From Streptomyces violaceoruber (GTDB lineage: Bacteria; Actinomycetota; Actinomycetes; Streptomycetales; Streptomycetaceae), in assembly GCA_000720805.1 (NCBI GenBank), contig JODI01000015.1:62001-126000 (forward strand): DNA of 64,000 nt, given 5' to 3'. The translations under genes and the position numbers were made by a program. This document shows positions 8,495 to 16,687 of this stretch, in pieces. The stretch's first letter is position 1. Each line of letters begins with the position of its first letter. The notes beneath the pieces are model-generated. The model was not told the DNA's origin and made no database searches. It saw only the letters and a program-made list of their open reading frames with translations.

Positions 8495-8716
8495 CCGCGT
8501 CCCGCCGGACACGGGTTCGTCCCGCAGCCGAAGCGGTGGGGGGCCGAGCAGACGTACGGGATCTTGATGCCGCACCGGCGCCTGGTCCGCGACTACGAAC
8601 ACCGCCCGACCTCCTCCGCGTCCCGTGTACACGGGGAGTTGCCCCAGGTCATGGCCCGGCGGCTCACCGGCGCGAACACTCCCACCTGGCGCGAGAGGCA
8701 GGAGATGACCGCGTGA
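8495..8716 (+). pseudogene. Relic of an IS5-type transposase C-terminus
   Basis: This frame reads GFVPQPKRWGAEQTYGILM followed by PHRRLVRDYEHRPTSS and ends MARRLTG...EMTA with TGA at 8714. It matches the C-terminal end of IS5/IS1182-like transposases, normally RRWVVERTFGWL...RRLVRDYE. The conserved aromatic/Glu positions are partly altered. No DDE catalytic N-terminal part, terminal inverted repeat or target duplication is visible. It begins directly after the OYE stop, so an insertion probably occurred here and decayed. Confidence 0.7.
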
Positions 8717-9158
8717 ACATCCCGCCCCTCGCCCCGCTCGGCATCCAGGAAGACACCGCACGGGCCCTGGCCGATGACCTCCGCGGTCTGGGTGGCGATC
8801 AGGAGCCGGCGTTCGGCGAAACGGTCGGTTCCCCGACCGCCGCTCACCTCAAGCACCGGCTCGACCCGCGCCCCCCGCTCGTCGGGCAGGTCGGTCTTGC
8901 GGGGCGTGGGCTCGCTCGCGGCGACCGGCCCGGCGCACCCGTGGCCGCCTACTGGCCGGGATGCCGTCTTGTCGCGCTTTCAGGTGACGGCACATCGCCT
9001 ATGCCATCGCATATCGCCCCCTGAGGGCGGGGGTCGCCTTGGCCGGCCTCCGCACCGATACGGGATTGCAGGAGTGCAGGCTCGCGACCAGGGTGGCCCG
9101 GCCCGCGCGGTGCCGCAACGTCCGCGATGCCCGAGCGGGCCCACTTGTCGAAAGCGGA
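8717..9158. other. Gene-poor stretch after the transposase relic
   Basis: No open frame here shows a recognisable domain or a convincing ribosome site. Given the transposase relic just upstream, the stretch may be decayed mobile DNA. A CCCCC/GGGGG short inverted repeat near 9018-9034 is too weak to call a terminator. Confidence 0.4.
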
Positions 9159-9179
9159 TTTGAATCAGGTTCGGTTTGA
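9159..9179 (+). promoter_or_regulatory. Candidate operator site F
   Basis: TTGAATCAGGTTCGGTTTGA matches the TetR-type motif at about 13 of 20 positions. It lies 66 bases upstream of site C, so the enoyl-CoA hydratase promoter may carry two operators. Confidence 0.45.
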
Positions 9180-9192
9180 TTGATCGCAGGGG

Positions 9193-9245
9193 TTGACATG
9201 GTTGCTCCACGCTTACAGACTCGTAATGAATTCAGTTCAGTTCGG
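9193..9245 (+). promoter_or_regulatory. Promoter and operator site C for the long rightward operon
   Basis: TTGACA (9193-9198), a 17-base spacer and CAGACT (9216-9221) are followed by site C (ATGAATTCAGTTCAGTTCGG, 9226-9245). Site C differs from site B at only a few positions. It precedes the hydratase at 9265, the first of about ten tightly packed genes that run to 18683. Confidence 0.65.
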
Positions 9246-9264
9246 GTTCCGAAGGGGTTGGAAG

Positions 9265-10053
9265 ATGGCAGTGGAAGACGAGATCCAGTTCGAGCGTGAC
9301 GGCCATGTCGCCCGCGTCTGGCTCAACCGCCCGTGGAAGAAGAACTGTGTCACCGTGCCGATCCTGAACCGGCTCGACGAGATCATCACGGAGGTCGACG
9401 AGGACCCTGAGCTGCGAGTCCTGGTGGTGCGCGGCCGCGGCGGCACCTTCTGCTCGGGCTTCGACCTCGACAGCCTGAAGGCGGAGTACGTCGGCAAGTC
9501 GAACGCGATCGACGTCGCGGTGAAGTCCGCGAAGGTGTGCGACCGCCTCTACTCGATGAAGACCCCCTCGGTCGCCGTCCTGGAGGGCTACGTCACCGCC
9601 GGCGGCTTCGAGATCATGATCTCCTGCGACTTCGCCATCTCCGCGGACGACGCCAAGATCGGCGACTTCCACATCCGCCGCGCGCTGTTCGGCGGGGCAG
9701 GCCCGATCTACCGGGTGCCGCGCATGATCGGCATCCGCAAGACCAAGGAGCTGATGCTCACCGGCAAGCTTCTGTCCGGCATCGAGGCCGCCGAGTTCGG
9801 ACTGATCAACAAGTCCGCCCCGGCCGACAAGCTGGACGCGACGGTCGACGACTTCATCGGGGACCTCGTCGACAAGAGCCCCTTCATGATGTGGCTCACG
9901 AAGATGACGATCGACCGCAGCCTGGACGCCGACACCCAGTCGCTGATGGTGATGGAGCACCTCGCCGTGGGCGTGGCCCTCAACTCCGAGGACGCGAACG
10001 AAGGTGTGTCGGCGTTCCTGGAGAAGCGTGAACCCAAGTGGACGGGGCGCTGA
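9265..10053 (+). CDS. Enoyl-CoA hydratase/isomerase family protein
   Basis: A 262-aa crotonase-fold protein. The oxyanion-hole segments are GGTFCSGFDLDSL near residues 61-73 and YVTAGGFEIMISCDF near 110-124. The second is followed by the helix where hydratases carry a catalytic Glu; here the region reads HIRRALFGGAGPIYR, so the usual second Glu of true hydratases is not obvious. It could be a hydratase, an isomerase or a C-C hydrolase of this fold. ATG 9265 is chosen over the upstream in-frame ATG 9193, because 9193 overlaps the -35 box and a GAAGGGG ribosome site precedes 9265. The stop overlaps the start of the DUF35 gene. Confidence 0.87.
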   Translation: MAVEDEIQFERDGHVARVWLNRPWKKNCVTVPILNRLDEIITEVDEDPELRVLVVRGRGGTFCSGFDLDSLKAEYVGKSNAIDVAVKSAKVCDRLYSMKTPSVAVLEGYVTAGGFEIMISCDFAISADDAKIGDFHIRRALFGGAGPIYRVPRMIGIRKTKELMLTGKLLSGIEAAEFGLINKSAPADKLDATVDDFIGDLVDKSPFMMWLTKMTIDRSLDADTQSLMVMEHLAVGVALNSEDANEGVSAFLEKREPKWTGR

Positions 10054-10457
10054 TCCGGATGGCCACGGATCCGCGGAGTCCGGCCGTCGCCGTCGGGCTC
10101 CAGGGCTCACGCTGCCGCTCCGGCTGCGCGGTGACGGCCTACCCCGCGGAGGGCACGTGCCCGCGCTGCGGGGGACCGGCCGAGCCGGCGGTCCTCACGG
10201 GCACGGGCACCCTGTGGACCTGGACGGTGCAGCGGTACGCCCCCAAGTCGCCGCCCTATCAGGCCCCGCCCGGCGGCTTCGAGCCGTTCGCGCTCGGCTA
10301 CGTCGAGCTGGCGGAGGGCGTGCGGGTGGCCGCCGTACTCGAAGTCGACATCCGCGAGGGCCTGGACGGCATCCGTATCGGCATGCCTGTCACGGTGACC
10401 GCGGGCCACGGCGTCCCGCGGGCCAGGCCCATGACCCCCGGCGAGGAGGACTCATGA
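10038..10457 (+). CDS. Zn-ribbon OB-fold protein (DUF35)
   Basis: A 139-aa protein with cysteine pairs C26/C30 and C41/C44 (CPRCG) forming a rubredoxin-like zinc ribbon, followed by an OB-fold beta barrel. The start is GTG 10038, overlapping the upstream gene by 16 bases, or possibly ATG 10059. DUF35 proteins pair with thiolase-like proteins. In mycobacterial sterol side-chain catabolism the DUF35 domain of ChsH2 binds Ltp2 to form an active retro-aldolase. The next gene is an SCP-x/Ltp-type thiolase whose ATG overlaps this stop (ATGA), so the same partnership is likely. Family members are thought to bind acyl-CoA or help position the substrate. The zinc ligands look intact. Confidence 0.88.
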   Translation: MDGALIRMATDPRSPAVAVGLQGSRCRSGCAVTAYPAEGTCPRCGGPAEPAVLTGTGTLWTWTVQRYAPKSPPYQAPPGGFEPFALGYVELAEGVRVAAVLEVDIREGLDGIRIGMPVTVTAGHGVPRARPMTPGEEDS

Positions 10458-11599
10458 GTGCCGACGTCCTGATCTGCGGCGCCGGGCGCACACCGTTCGG
10501 CCGGTCGGAGGCGAGCGGCCGGCAACTTGCCGTCGGCGCGGTGAACGCCGCGCTGGCGGACGCCGGGATCGAGTGGTCGCGCGTGCGGGCCGCCTTCGGC
10601 GGCAGTGACAGCGCCGGCCTCGCCGACACGCTGGTGGCCCAACTCGGCCTGACCGGGGTGCCGTTCGTCAACGTCAAGAACGGCTGCGCCACCGGCGGCA
10701 GCGCGCTGGTCTCCGCCGTGAACGCGATCCGCTCCGGCATGGCGGACGTCGTCCTCGCCGTCGGCTTCGACAAACACCCGCGCGGCGCCTTCGACCCGCG
10801 GCCCGAGGACTGGGGGCTGGGAGCGGAGTACGGCAGCGACGGACTGATGGTCACCACCCAGTTCTTCGGCCTGAAGATCCAGCGCTACATGCACGACCAC
10901 GGCATCACGCCGCGGACCCTCGCCCTGGTCGCCGAGAAGGCGTACCGCAACGGCGGCCTGACCCCCGAGGCATGGCGCCGCAAGCCGGTGGACGCGGACG
11001 AGATCCTCGACTCCGGCATGGTCAGCGATCCGCTGACCCGCTACATGTTCTGCTCCCCGGGAGCGGGCGCGGCCGCCCTGGTGCTGTGCTCACCCGAAGC
11101 CGCACGCAGCCTGGAGGGCGAGCCGGTCACCCTGCGCTCGGCGGCCGTACGCACGCGGCGCTTCGGCTCGTTCGAGGTGTTCAGCCCCTGGATCCCCGGG
11201 GGCCCGCTCACCAGCGTCAGCCGTGATGCCTCGGCCGCCGCCTTCGAGGAGGCCGGGATCGGGCCGGGCGACGTCGACGTCTGCCAGCTCCAGGACACCG
11301 AGAGCGGCGCCGAGGTCATGCACATGGCCGAGTGCGGGTTCTGCGAGGACGGCGAGCAGGAGCGCCTGGTCGCCTCCGGTGCGACCGGGATCGGCGGGAG
11401 GCTGCCGGTCAACACCGACGGCGGCTGCATCGCCAACGGCGAACCCATCGGAGCCTCCGGGCTGCGCCAGGTCTACGAGATCGTCCAGCAACTGCGCGGA
11501 CGCGCCGGCGAGCGGCAGGTCCCCGGTGAGCCCAGGGTCGGCTTCACGCACGTGTACGGCGCCCCGGGCGTGAGCGCCTGCACCGTGCTGTCCCGCTGA
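10454..11599 (+). CDS. SCP-x/Ltp-type thiolase-like protein, probable retro-aldolase
   Basis: A 381-aa thiolase-fold protein of the lipid-transfer (SCP-x, Ltp2) branch. KNGCATGG puts a cysteine at residue 78 in the nucleophile position. The C-terminal part has NTDGGCIANGEPIGASG and FTHVYGAPGVSACTV in place of the NEAFA / GHPxGxxG / CxGGG triad of true biosynthetic thiolases. Ltp2 proteins use this scaffold for retro-aldol cleavage of a tertiary beta-hydroxyacyl-CoA together with DUF35. ATG 10454 overlaps the DUF35 stop, showing translational coupling. A cleavage releasing acetyl- or propionyl-CoA from a branched side chain is my inference. Confidence 0.85.
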   Translation: MSADVLICGAGRTPFGRSEASGRQLAVGAVNAALADAGIEWSRVRAAFGGSDSAGLADTLVAQLGLTGVPFVNVKNGCATGGSALVSAVNAIRSGMADVVLAVGFDKHPRGAFDPRPEDWGLGAEYGSDGLMVTTQFFGLKIQRYMHDHGITPRTLALVAEKAYRNGGLTPEAWRRKPVDADEILDSGMVSDPLTRYMFCSPGAGAAALVLCSPEAARSLEGEPVTLRSAAVRTRRFGSFEVFSPWIPGGPLTSVSRDASAAAFEEAGIGPGDVDVCQLQDTESGAEVMHMAECGFCEDGEQERLVASGATGIGGRLPVNTDGGCIANGEPIGASGLRQVYEIVQQLRGRAGERQVPGEPRVGFTHVYGAPGVSACTVLSR

Positions 11600-11617
11600 A
11601 TGGAGGTGGAGGAAGAG

Positions 11618-12820
11618 ATGAGCGCCATCCCGGAACCCGAGGAGTTCCGTGCCCAGGCACGGAAGTGGCTGGCCACGGTCGCCCGGCCGCGCGCCGCCGA
11701 CGGTGCGTGGGGCAGTGGCTCCGACTCCGTCGCCGTCTTCGAGAACTGGACCGAGGAGCAGGAGCGCGAGCACACCGCCCGCATCCAGGAGTGGGAACGC
11801 ACCCGCCACGACCAGGGGTGGGGCGCACTCAACTGGCAGGAGGCGTACGGGGGACGCGGGCTGCCCGCGTACTACGAGCAGCTCTACCGCACCGAAGAGG
11901 CTGCCTTCGACGTGCCGCACCGCACCGAGGTCTTCCCGGTGACACAGCAACTCGTCGCCCCCGCGATCGGCATCTGGGGCACCGAGGAGCAGAAGGAGCG
12001 CTGGTTGCGGCCCATGCTGCGCACCGACGAACTGGCCTGTCAGCTGTTCTCGGAGACCGAGGCCGGCTCCGACCTCGCCGCGGTGCGCACCAAGGCGGTG
12101 CGCGACGGTGACAGCTGGGTGCTGCGGGGGCACAAGGTGTGGACCTCCGGGGCGCGCGTGGCGACCTGGGGCGTGGCGGTGTGCCGTACCGATCCGGACG
12201 TACGCAAGCACGCCGGCATCACCGTCTTCCTGGTACGCATGGACGCGCCGGGCGTGACCGTACGGCCCATCCAGCAGATGACGGGCGGCACCAGCTTCAA
12301 CGAGGTCTACCTCGACGGCGTGGTGGTGCCCGACACCGACCGGCTCGGGCCGGTCGGCGAGGGCTGGCGGGTCACGCTCAGTGTGCTGGCCGCCGAACGG
12401 CTCGACTCCGGCAACCTCGGCCTGGACAACGCCGACCGGGCGGTGGAACTCGCCCGGAACCTGCCCCGCCCGCTCACCGGCAGTGAACAGCAGCGGGTCG
12501 CCGACCTCTACCTCCGCACCCTTGTCCAGCGGCTCATCGGACTGCGGGTGACCGCCGCCCTGGTCGCCGGACGCGAGCCCGGCGCGGAAGCCTCGGTCGG
12601 CAAGCTCTACGCCACCGAGACCATGCGACGCACCAGCGATCTGGTGGCCGAGCTGCTGGGGCCGCGCCTCGTCGCCGACACGGGGGAGTGGGGCACGTAC
12701 GCCTGGACGGAACACCTGCTGGGCGCCCCCGGCTACAGCATCGCGGGCGGCACCGACGAGATCCAGCACAACATCCTCGCCGAACGCGTGCTCGGCCTGC
12801 CGAAGGAGCCCGTCCGATGA
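11618..12820 (+). CDS. Acyl-CoA dehydrogenase
   Basis: A 400-aa ACAD with all expected blocks: LNWQEAYGGRGLP in the N-terminal domain, CQLFSETEAGSDLAAVRTKA at the flavin/substrate site, and a C-terminal GYSIAGGTDEIQHNILAERVLGLP. The last block is the usual FAD-binding and C-terminal helix signature. This looks like a full catalytic subunit, in contrast to the 5267 protein. ATG 11618 has an extended GGAGGTGGAGGA ribosome site; an in-frame ATG at 11600 would put the ribosome site inside the gene. It starts 18 bases after the thiolase stop, and its own stop overlaps the kinase start (ATGA). Confidence 0.92.
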   Translation: MSAIPEPEEFRAQARKWLATVARPRAADGAWGSGSDSVAVFENWTEEQEREHTARIQEWERTRHDQGWGALNWQEAYGGRGLPAYYEQLYRTEEAAFDVPHRTEVFPVTQQLVAPAIGIWGTEEQKERWLRPMLRTDELACQLFSETEAGSDLAAVRTKAVRDGDSWVLRGHKVWTSGARVATWGVAVCRTDPDVRKHAGITVFLVRMDAPGVTVRPIQQMTGGTSFNEVYLDGVVVPDTDRLGPVGEGWRVTLSVLAAERLDSGNLGLDNADRAVELARNLPRPLTGSEQQRVADLYLRTLVQRLIGLRVTAALVAGREPGAEASVGKLYATETMRRTSDLVAELLGPRLVADTGEWGTYAWTEHLLGAPGYSIAGGTDEIQHNILAERVLGLPKEPVR

Positions 12821-13794
12821 GTACGGCCGCCACACAGGTGTCGGAGCTGTCCGGCCGGGTCCGTGACCGGCTCGCCCGCCGCCATCCAGGCTCCGTGATC
12901 GGGGAGTTGGCGGTACTGCCGGGCGGCCACTCGGGACTCACGTACTCCGTCACCGCGGGGGATGCCCGGTACGTCGTCAAGGCGGTTCCTCCGGGGCAGC
13001 GACCCGTCGGAAGCAACGACGTGCTGCGCCAGGCACGGGTGCTGGGCGCGCTGGCCGGATCCGCGGTCCCGGTGCCGGGCGTCGCGGCCGTCGACGACAC
13101 CCGACCGGCATGGTTCGCCATGGAGTTCGCGCTGGGGGAGGCCCTCGAGCCGGTACTCGACGACCCCGAGGTGTCCCCCGCGACGGCCCGCGCCCGGATG
13201 CTGGAGATCGCCGCCGTGCTACGGCGGCTGCACGCCACCGACATCCACACGCCCGGGCTGGATCCGCCCGAACCACTCGACTCGGCAGGTGAGTTGGAGC
13301 GGTGGAGCCGCACCCTGCACGCCGTTCCCGCCGAACTGCGGCCCGGTGGGGAGGAGTTGCTCGCCCGGCTCGCTCGTGACGTGCCCGGCGGCCTCCCACC
13401 GGTTCTGCTGCACGGCGACTTCCGGCTCGGCAACGTGCTGTGCGTCGACGAGCGCGCGGTGGCCGTCGTCGACTGGGAGATCTGGAGCGTCGGCGACCCG
13501 CGCATCGACCTCGGCTGGTTCCTGCTCTTCGCCGACCACCGCAACTTCCCCCGGCTGGGGCGTGCCGTGCCCGGCCTGCCCGGCGAGGCCGAACTGCTCG
13601 ACGCCTACCTCGACGGCCGGCCCGCACTGCCCGCGATGGACTGGTTCCGGGCACTCGGCCGCCTGAAGATGGCCGCGATCATGGGCCACAACCTGCGCCG
13701 GCACCGCGAGGGCAAGCATCACGACCCGGACCAGGAGCGACTGCCGCCCACCATCGCCGCGATGATCCGCACGGCACGCGACATCCTCGGCTGA
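12817..13794 (+). CDS. APH-type phosphotransferase, probable hydroxyacyl-CoA kinase
   Basis: A 325-aa protein with the aminoglycoside-phosphotransferase fold. LLHGDFRLGN (about residues 197-206) is the catalytic loop and VVDWEIWSVGDPRIDLGW the metal-binding block. A glycine-rich N-terminal GGHSGLTYSV segment matches the nucleotide-binding region of this branch. Its closest known relatives are the kinase domains of ACAD10/ACAD11 and the bacterial LvaA protein, which phosphorylate 4-hydroxyacyl-CoA. An ACAD11-like dehydrogenase follows after 45 bases, giving the same pair as separate genes. Antibiotic resistance is less likely in this context. ATG 12817 overlaps the preceding stop. Confidence 0.85.
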   Translation: MSTAATQVSELSGRVRDRLARRHPGSVIGELAVLPGGHSGLTYSVTAGDARYVVKAVPPGQRPVGSNDVLRQARVLGALAGSAVPVPGVAAVDDTRPAWFAMEFALGEALEPVLDDPEVSPATARARMLEIAAVLRRLHATDIHTPGLDPPEPLDSAGELERWSRTLHAVPAELRPGGEELLARLARDVPGGLPPVLLHGDFRLGNVLCVDERAVAVVDWEIWSVGDPRIDLGWFLLFADHRNFPRLGRAVPGLPGEAELLDAYLDGRPALPAMDWFRALGRLKMAAIMGHNLRRHREGKHHDPDQERLPPTIAAMIRTARDILG

Positions 13795-13839
13795 TCCGGA
13801 CCGACCACACGAACCGCGGAACCCCGGACAGGAGCAATC

Positions 13840-15144
13840 GTGGATTTCGGATTCTCGCCCCGCGCGAGTGAACTCCAGGACCGCATGCGGTCGTTCATGG
13901 AGCAGCACGTCTTCCCCGCGGAGGCCGTCTACGACCGGCAGCTGGCCGAGGCGGACGACCCGCACGCGCTGCCGCCGGTGATGCGCGAGCTGAAGGAGAA
14001 GGCGCGCGCCGAGGGCCTGTGGAACCTCTTCATGGCGCACGGCGACTGGGGCGCCGGACTCACCAACCTCGAATACGCACCCCTCATGGAGCTGGCGGGC
14101 CGCTCCATCATCGGCCCCGAGGTGTTCAACTGCTCGGCGCCCGACACCGGCAACATGGAACTGCTCGCGCTGTACGGCACGCCCGCACAGCAGGAGCGCT
14201 GGCTGCGGCCCCTGCTGGACGCTCGGATCCGCTCCTGCTTCGCCATGACCGAGCCGGAGGTCGCCAGTTCGGACGCGCGCAACATCCGTACCCGTATCAC
14301 CCGCGACGGCGACAGCTATGTCGTCAACGGCCGCAAGTGGTACACCTCCGGGATCCTCGACCCCGACTGCGAACTGATCATCCTGATGGGCAAGACGGAT
14401 CCGGAGGCGCCCACCTACCGGCAGCAGAGCATGCTGCTCATTCCCCGCGACACCCCGGGCGTCACGGTCCTGCGCGACCTGCCGATGTTCGGCTACACCG
14501 ACCGGCTCGGGCACGGTGACGTGCTCTTCGAGGATGTCCGCGTGCCCGTGGAGAACATCCTCCGGGGCGAGGGGGAGGGCTTCGCGCTCGCCCAGGGACG
14601 GCTCGGCCCCGGACGGATGCACTACGCGATGCGCGCCGTCGGCTTCGCCGAGCGCGCCCTTCAGCTGATGTGCGAACGCGTCACCGAACGCACCGCCTTC
14701 GGCGGACCGCTCGCCGACCAGGGCGTGGTGCGCGAGTGGATCGCCCGCAGCCGCATCGAGATCGAGCAACTGCGCCTCCTCGTCCTCAAGGCCGCCTGGC
14801 TGATGGACACCGTCGGCAACGCCGCCGCCCGCATGGAGGTCGCCGCGATCAAGGTCGCGGCACTGGAGGTCGCCCACAAGGTGGTCGACCGCGCGGTGCA
14901 GGCGCACGGCGCGGCCGGGGTCAGCGACGACACCGTGCTGGCCCGGTTGTACGCCATCACGCGGGCGCTGCGCATCGCCGACGGCCCCGACGAAGTACAT
15001 CTGCGGACGGTGGCCCGCCAGGAACTCGCCAAGTACCGGAAGGACGAGCGCGAGAAGCCCGAGCGCGAGAAGGCCGCGTACGAGAAGCCCGCACACGAGA
15101 AGCCCGTGTACGAGAAGACCGACACGAAGGCAGGGGCAGCGTGA
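13840..15144 (+). CDS. ACAD10/11-like acyl-CoA dehydrogenase
   Basis: A 434-aa ACAD. Residues 131-149 (RSCFAMTEPEVASSDARNI) match the ACAD10/11 family signature, which in the human proteins reads RSCFCMTEP. Further blocks are FGYTDRLGHGDVLFEDVRVP and, at the C-terminus, VQAHGAAGVSDDT...RIADGPDEVHLRTVA. Known members act after a kinase to turn 4-phosphoacyl-CoA into an enoyl-CoA, so with the upstream kinase this would handle a gamma-hydroxyacyl-CoA. GTG 13840 follows a GACAGGAG ribosome site. The C-terminus carries five 5-residue repeats (EREKP-like) coded by a 15-bp tandem repeat and looks like a charged tail added to a complete enzyme. Confidence 0.9.
   Translation: MDFGFSPRASELQDRMRSFMEQHVFPAEAVYDRQLAEADDPHALPPVMRELKEKARAEGLWNLFMAHGDWGAGLTNLEYAPLMELAGRSIIGPEVFNCSAPDTGNMELLALYGTPAQQERWLRPLLDARIRSCFAMTEPEVASSDARNIRTRITRDGDSYVVNGRKWYTSGILDPDCELIILMGKTDPEAPTYRQQSMLLIPRDTPGVTVLRDLPMFGYTDRLGHGDVLFEDVRVPVENILRGEGEGFALAQGRLGPGRMHYAMRAVGFAERALQLMCERVTERTAFGGPLADQGVVREWIARSRIEIEQLRLLVLKAAWLMDTVGNAAARMEVAAIKVAALEVAHKVVDRAVQAHGAAGVSDDTVLARLYAITRALRIADGPDEVHLRTVARQELAKYRKDEREKPEREKAAYEKPAHEKPVYEKTDTKAGAA
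15046..15120 (+). repeat. 15-bp tandem repeat at the ACAD gene 3' end
   Basis: Five consecutive 15-bp units encode EREKP, EREKA, AYEKP, AHEKP and VYEKT. The GAGAAG core is constant. The repeats lie after the conserved ACAD C-terminus. Confidence 0.9.
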
Positions 15145-15917
15145 GCGCCAACACCCTCGACGGCAAGGTCGCCGTCATCACCGGCGGATCCCGCGGCATC
15201 GGACTCGGTATCGCCACCGCCTACCGAGCGGCCGGCGCGCACGTGGTGATCGCGGCCCGCAAGGCGGCCGGACTCGCCGAGGCACGCGAGGAGTTGCTGC
15301 GCGTCAAGGGCGACGGCGACCTGCACACGGTGGTGGCCAACGCGGGCGAACCCGAGCAGGCCGAGGCCTGCGTCGACGAGACCATGGCCCGCTTCGGCCG
15401 GGTCGACATCCTCGTCAACAACGCGGCGACCAACCCGTACCACGGCGATCTGCTCGACCTGGACCTGCCGCGCGCGGAGAAGACCGTACGCGTCAACCAG
15501 TACGGCATGATCGCCTGGACCCGGTACGCCTGGCGGGCCTGGATGGCCGAGCACGGGGGAGCGGTGGTCAACATCGCCTCCGTCGGCGGGCTGATCGTCG
15601 ACCCGCACATCGGCTACTACAACGCCACCAAGGCCGCCATGCTGCACATGACCCGGCAGCTCGCCTACGAACTCGGACCGCGGGCACGGGTGAACGCCAT
15701 CGCTCCCGGTCTGATCAAGACGGAGCTGGCGCGGGCGGTGTGGGAGGTGCGCGAGCCGATCCTCACGGCCAAGCTGCCGCTGCGGCGCCTCGGAACAGTG
15801 GAGGACGTCGCGAACGCGGCGCTGTTCCTGGCCTCGGACGCGTCCTCCTGGATGACCGGCCAGACCCTGGTGCTCGACGGCGGTGCGACCGCCCTGCCGA
15901 TCGGAGTGGACGAGTGA
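15141..15917 (+). CDS. SDR-family dehydrogenase
   Basis: 258 aa. TGGSRGIG occurs at 14-21, VDILVNNAATN near 88-98, and the catalytic YYNATK near 159-164. This is followed by NAIAPGLIKTELA and the C-terminal SWMTGQTLVLDGG. The basic AARK after strand 2 suggests NADP(H) preference, unlike the SDRs at 2353 and 4285. It probably acts on a 3-hydroxyacyl-CoA or hydroxyl group on the operon's substrate. GTG 15141 overlaps the ACAD stop by four bases (GTGA). Confidence 0.88.
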   Translation: MSANTLDGKVAVITGGSRGIGLGIATAYRAAGAHVVIAARKAAGLAEAREELLRVKGDGDLHTVVANAGEPEQAEACVDETMARFGRVDILVNNAATNPYHGDLLDLDLPRAEKTVRVNQYGMIAWTRYAWRAWMAEHGGAVVNIASVGGLIVDPHIGYYNATKAAMLHMTRQLAYELGPRARVNAIAPGLIKTELARAVWEVREPILTAKLPLRRLGTVEDVANAALFLASDASSWMTGQTLVLDGGATALPIGVDE

Positions 15918-16687
15918 GCGCGCCGCGATCCGCCGCCGAGCTGTTCTCGCTCCAGGGCAGGACAGCCGTCGTCACCGGCGCCTCAGCCGGGCTCGGCGCG
16001 CGCTTCGCCGCCGTCCTCGCCGAGGCCGGCGCCACCGTGTTCGCCGCGGCCCGCCGCATCGACCGGTTGAAGGAACTCGCCGACTCCGACTCCCGCATCC
16101 ACCCCGTGGCCTGCGACGTCTCGCTCGCCGCCGACCGTACGCGGCTGACCGGGACCGCACTGACCACCACCGGCCGCATCGACATCCTGGTCAACAACGC
16201 GGCCGGCTCCGGCGAGACACGAGCCGAGGACGAATCACCGGATGCCTTCGCCGACGTCCTCGGCGTCAACCTCACCGCGCCCTACCACCTGGCCCGCCTC
16301 ACCGCCGAGGCGCCCGGTGCCGCGGACGGCAGGAGCATCGTCAACGTCTCCTCCATCCTCGGCCTGGTGACCGCCGCCCCCCTCGGCGGCGCGAGCTACT
16401 CGGCGTCCAAGGCCGGACTGATCGGCCTGACCCGGGAGTTGGCGGGACAATGGGGTGGCAACGGGATCCGCGTCAACGCGCTCGCCCCGGGCTGGTTCCG
16501 CACCGAGATGACCGCCGGCCTCTTCGGCGACGAACGCTCCAGCCGCTGGGTCGAGCGCAACACCCTGCTGGGACGCGGCGGCGACGGCCACGAACTCGAC
16601 GGCGCCCTGCTGTTCCTCGCCTCGGACGCCTCCTCGTACTGCACCGGACAGGTGCTGACCGTCGACGGCGGATGGACGGCGCGGTGA
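15914..16687 (+). CDS. SDR-family dehydrogenase
   Basis: 257 aa. TGASAGLG is at the cofactor loop, VACDVS follows strand 3, ILVNNAAGSG matches the NNAG position and YSASK is catalytic. APGWFRTEM and CTGQVLTVDGGW close the fold. The sequence differs from the preceding SDR, so it is not a recent duplicate. AARRID after strand 2 again suggests NADP(H). GTG 15914 overlaps the previous stop (GTGA). Two consecutive SDRs suggest two separate hydroxyl oxidations or reductions in the pathway. Confidence 0.88.
   Translation: MSAPRSAAELFSLQGRTAVVTGASAGLGARFAAVLAEAGATVFAAARRIDRLKELADSDSRIHPVACDVSLAADRTRLTGTALTTTGRIDILVNNAAGSGETRAEDESPDAFADVLGVNLTAPYHLARLTAEAPGAADGRSIVNVSSILGLVTAAPLGGASYSASKAGLIGLTRELAGQWGGNGIRVNALAPGWFRTEMTAGLFGDERSSRWVERNTLLGRGGDGHELDGALLFLASDASSYCTGQVLTVDGGWTAR

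Noticed and set aside
8700-9024. Possible gene starting GTGAACATCCCGCCC
   Set aside because: No domain, no conserved motif and an adjacent transposase relic; treated as non-coding or decayed.
9018-9034. Terminator hairpin CCCCC/GGGGG
   Set aside because: The stem is five pairs within a G/C-rich run and is likely to occur by chance.
12817-13794. Aminoglycoside resistance gene
   Set aside because: The fold is shared, but the position inside an acyl-CoA operon next to an ACAD11-like gene favours hydroxyacyl-CoA kinase.
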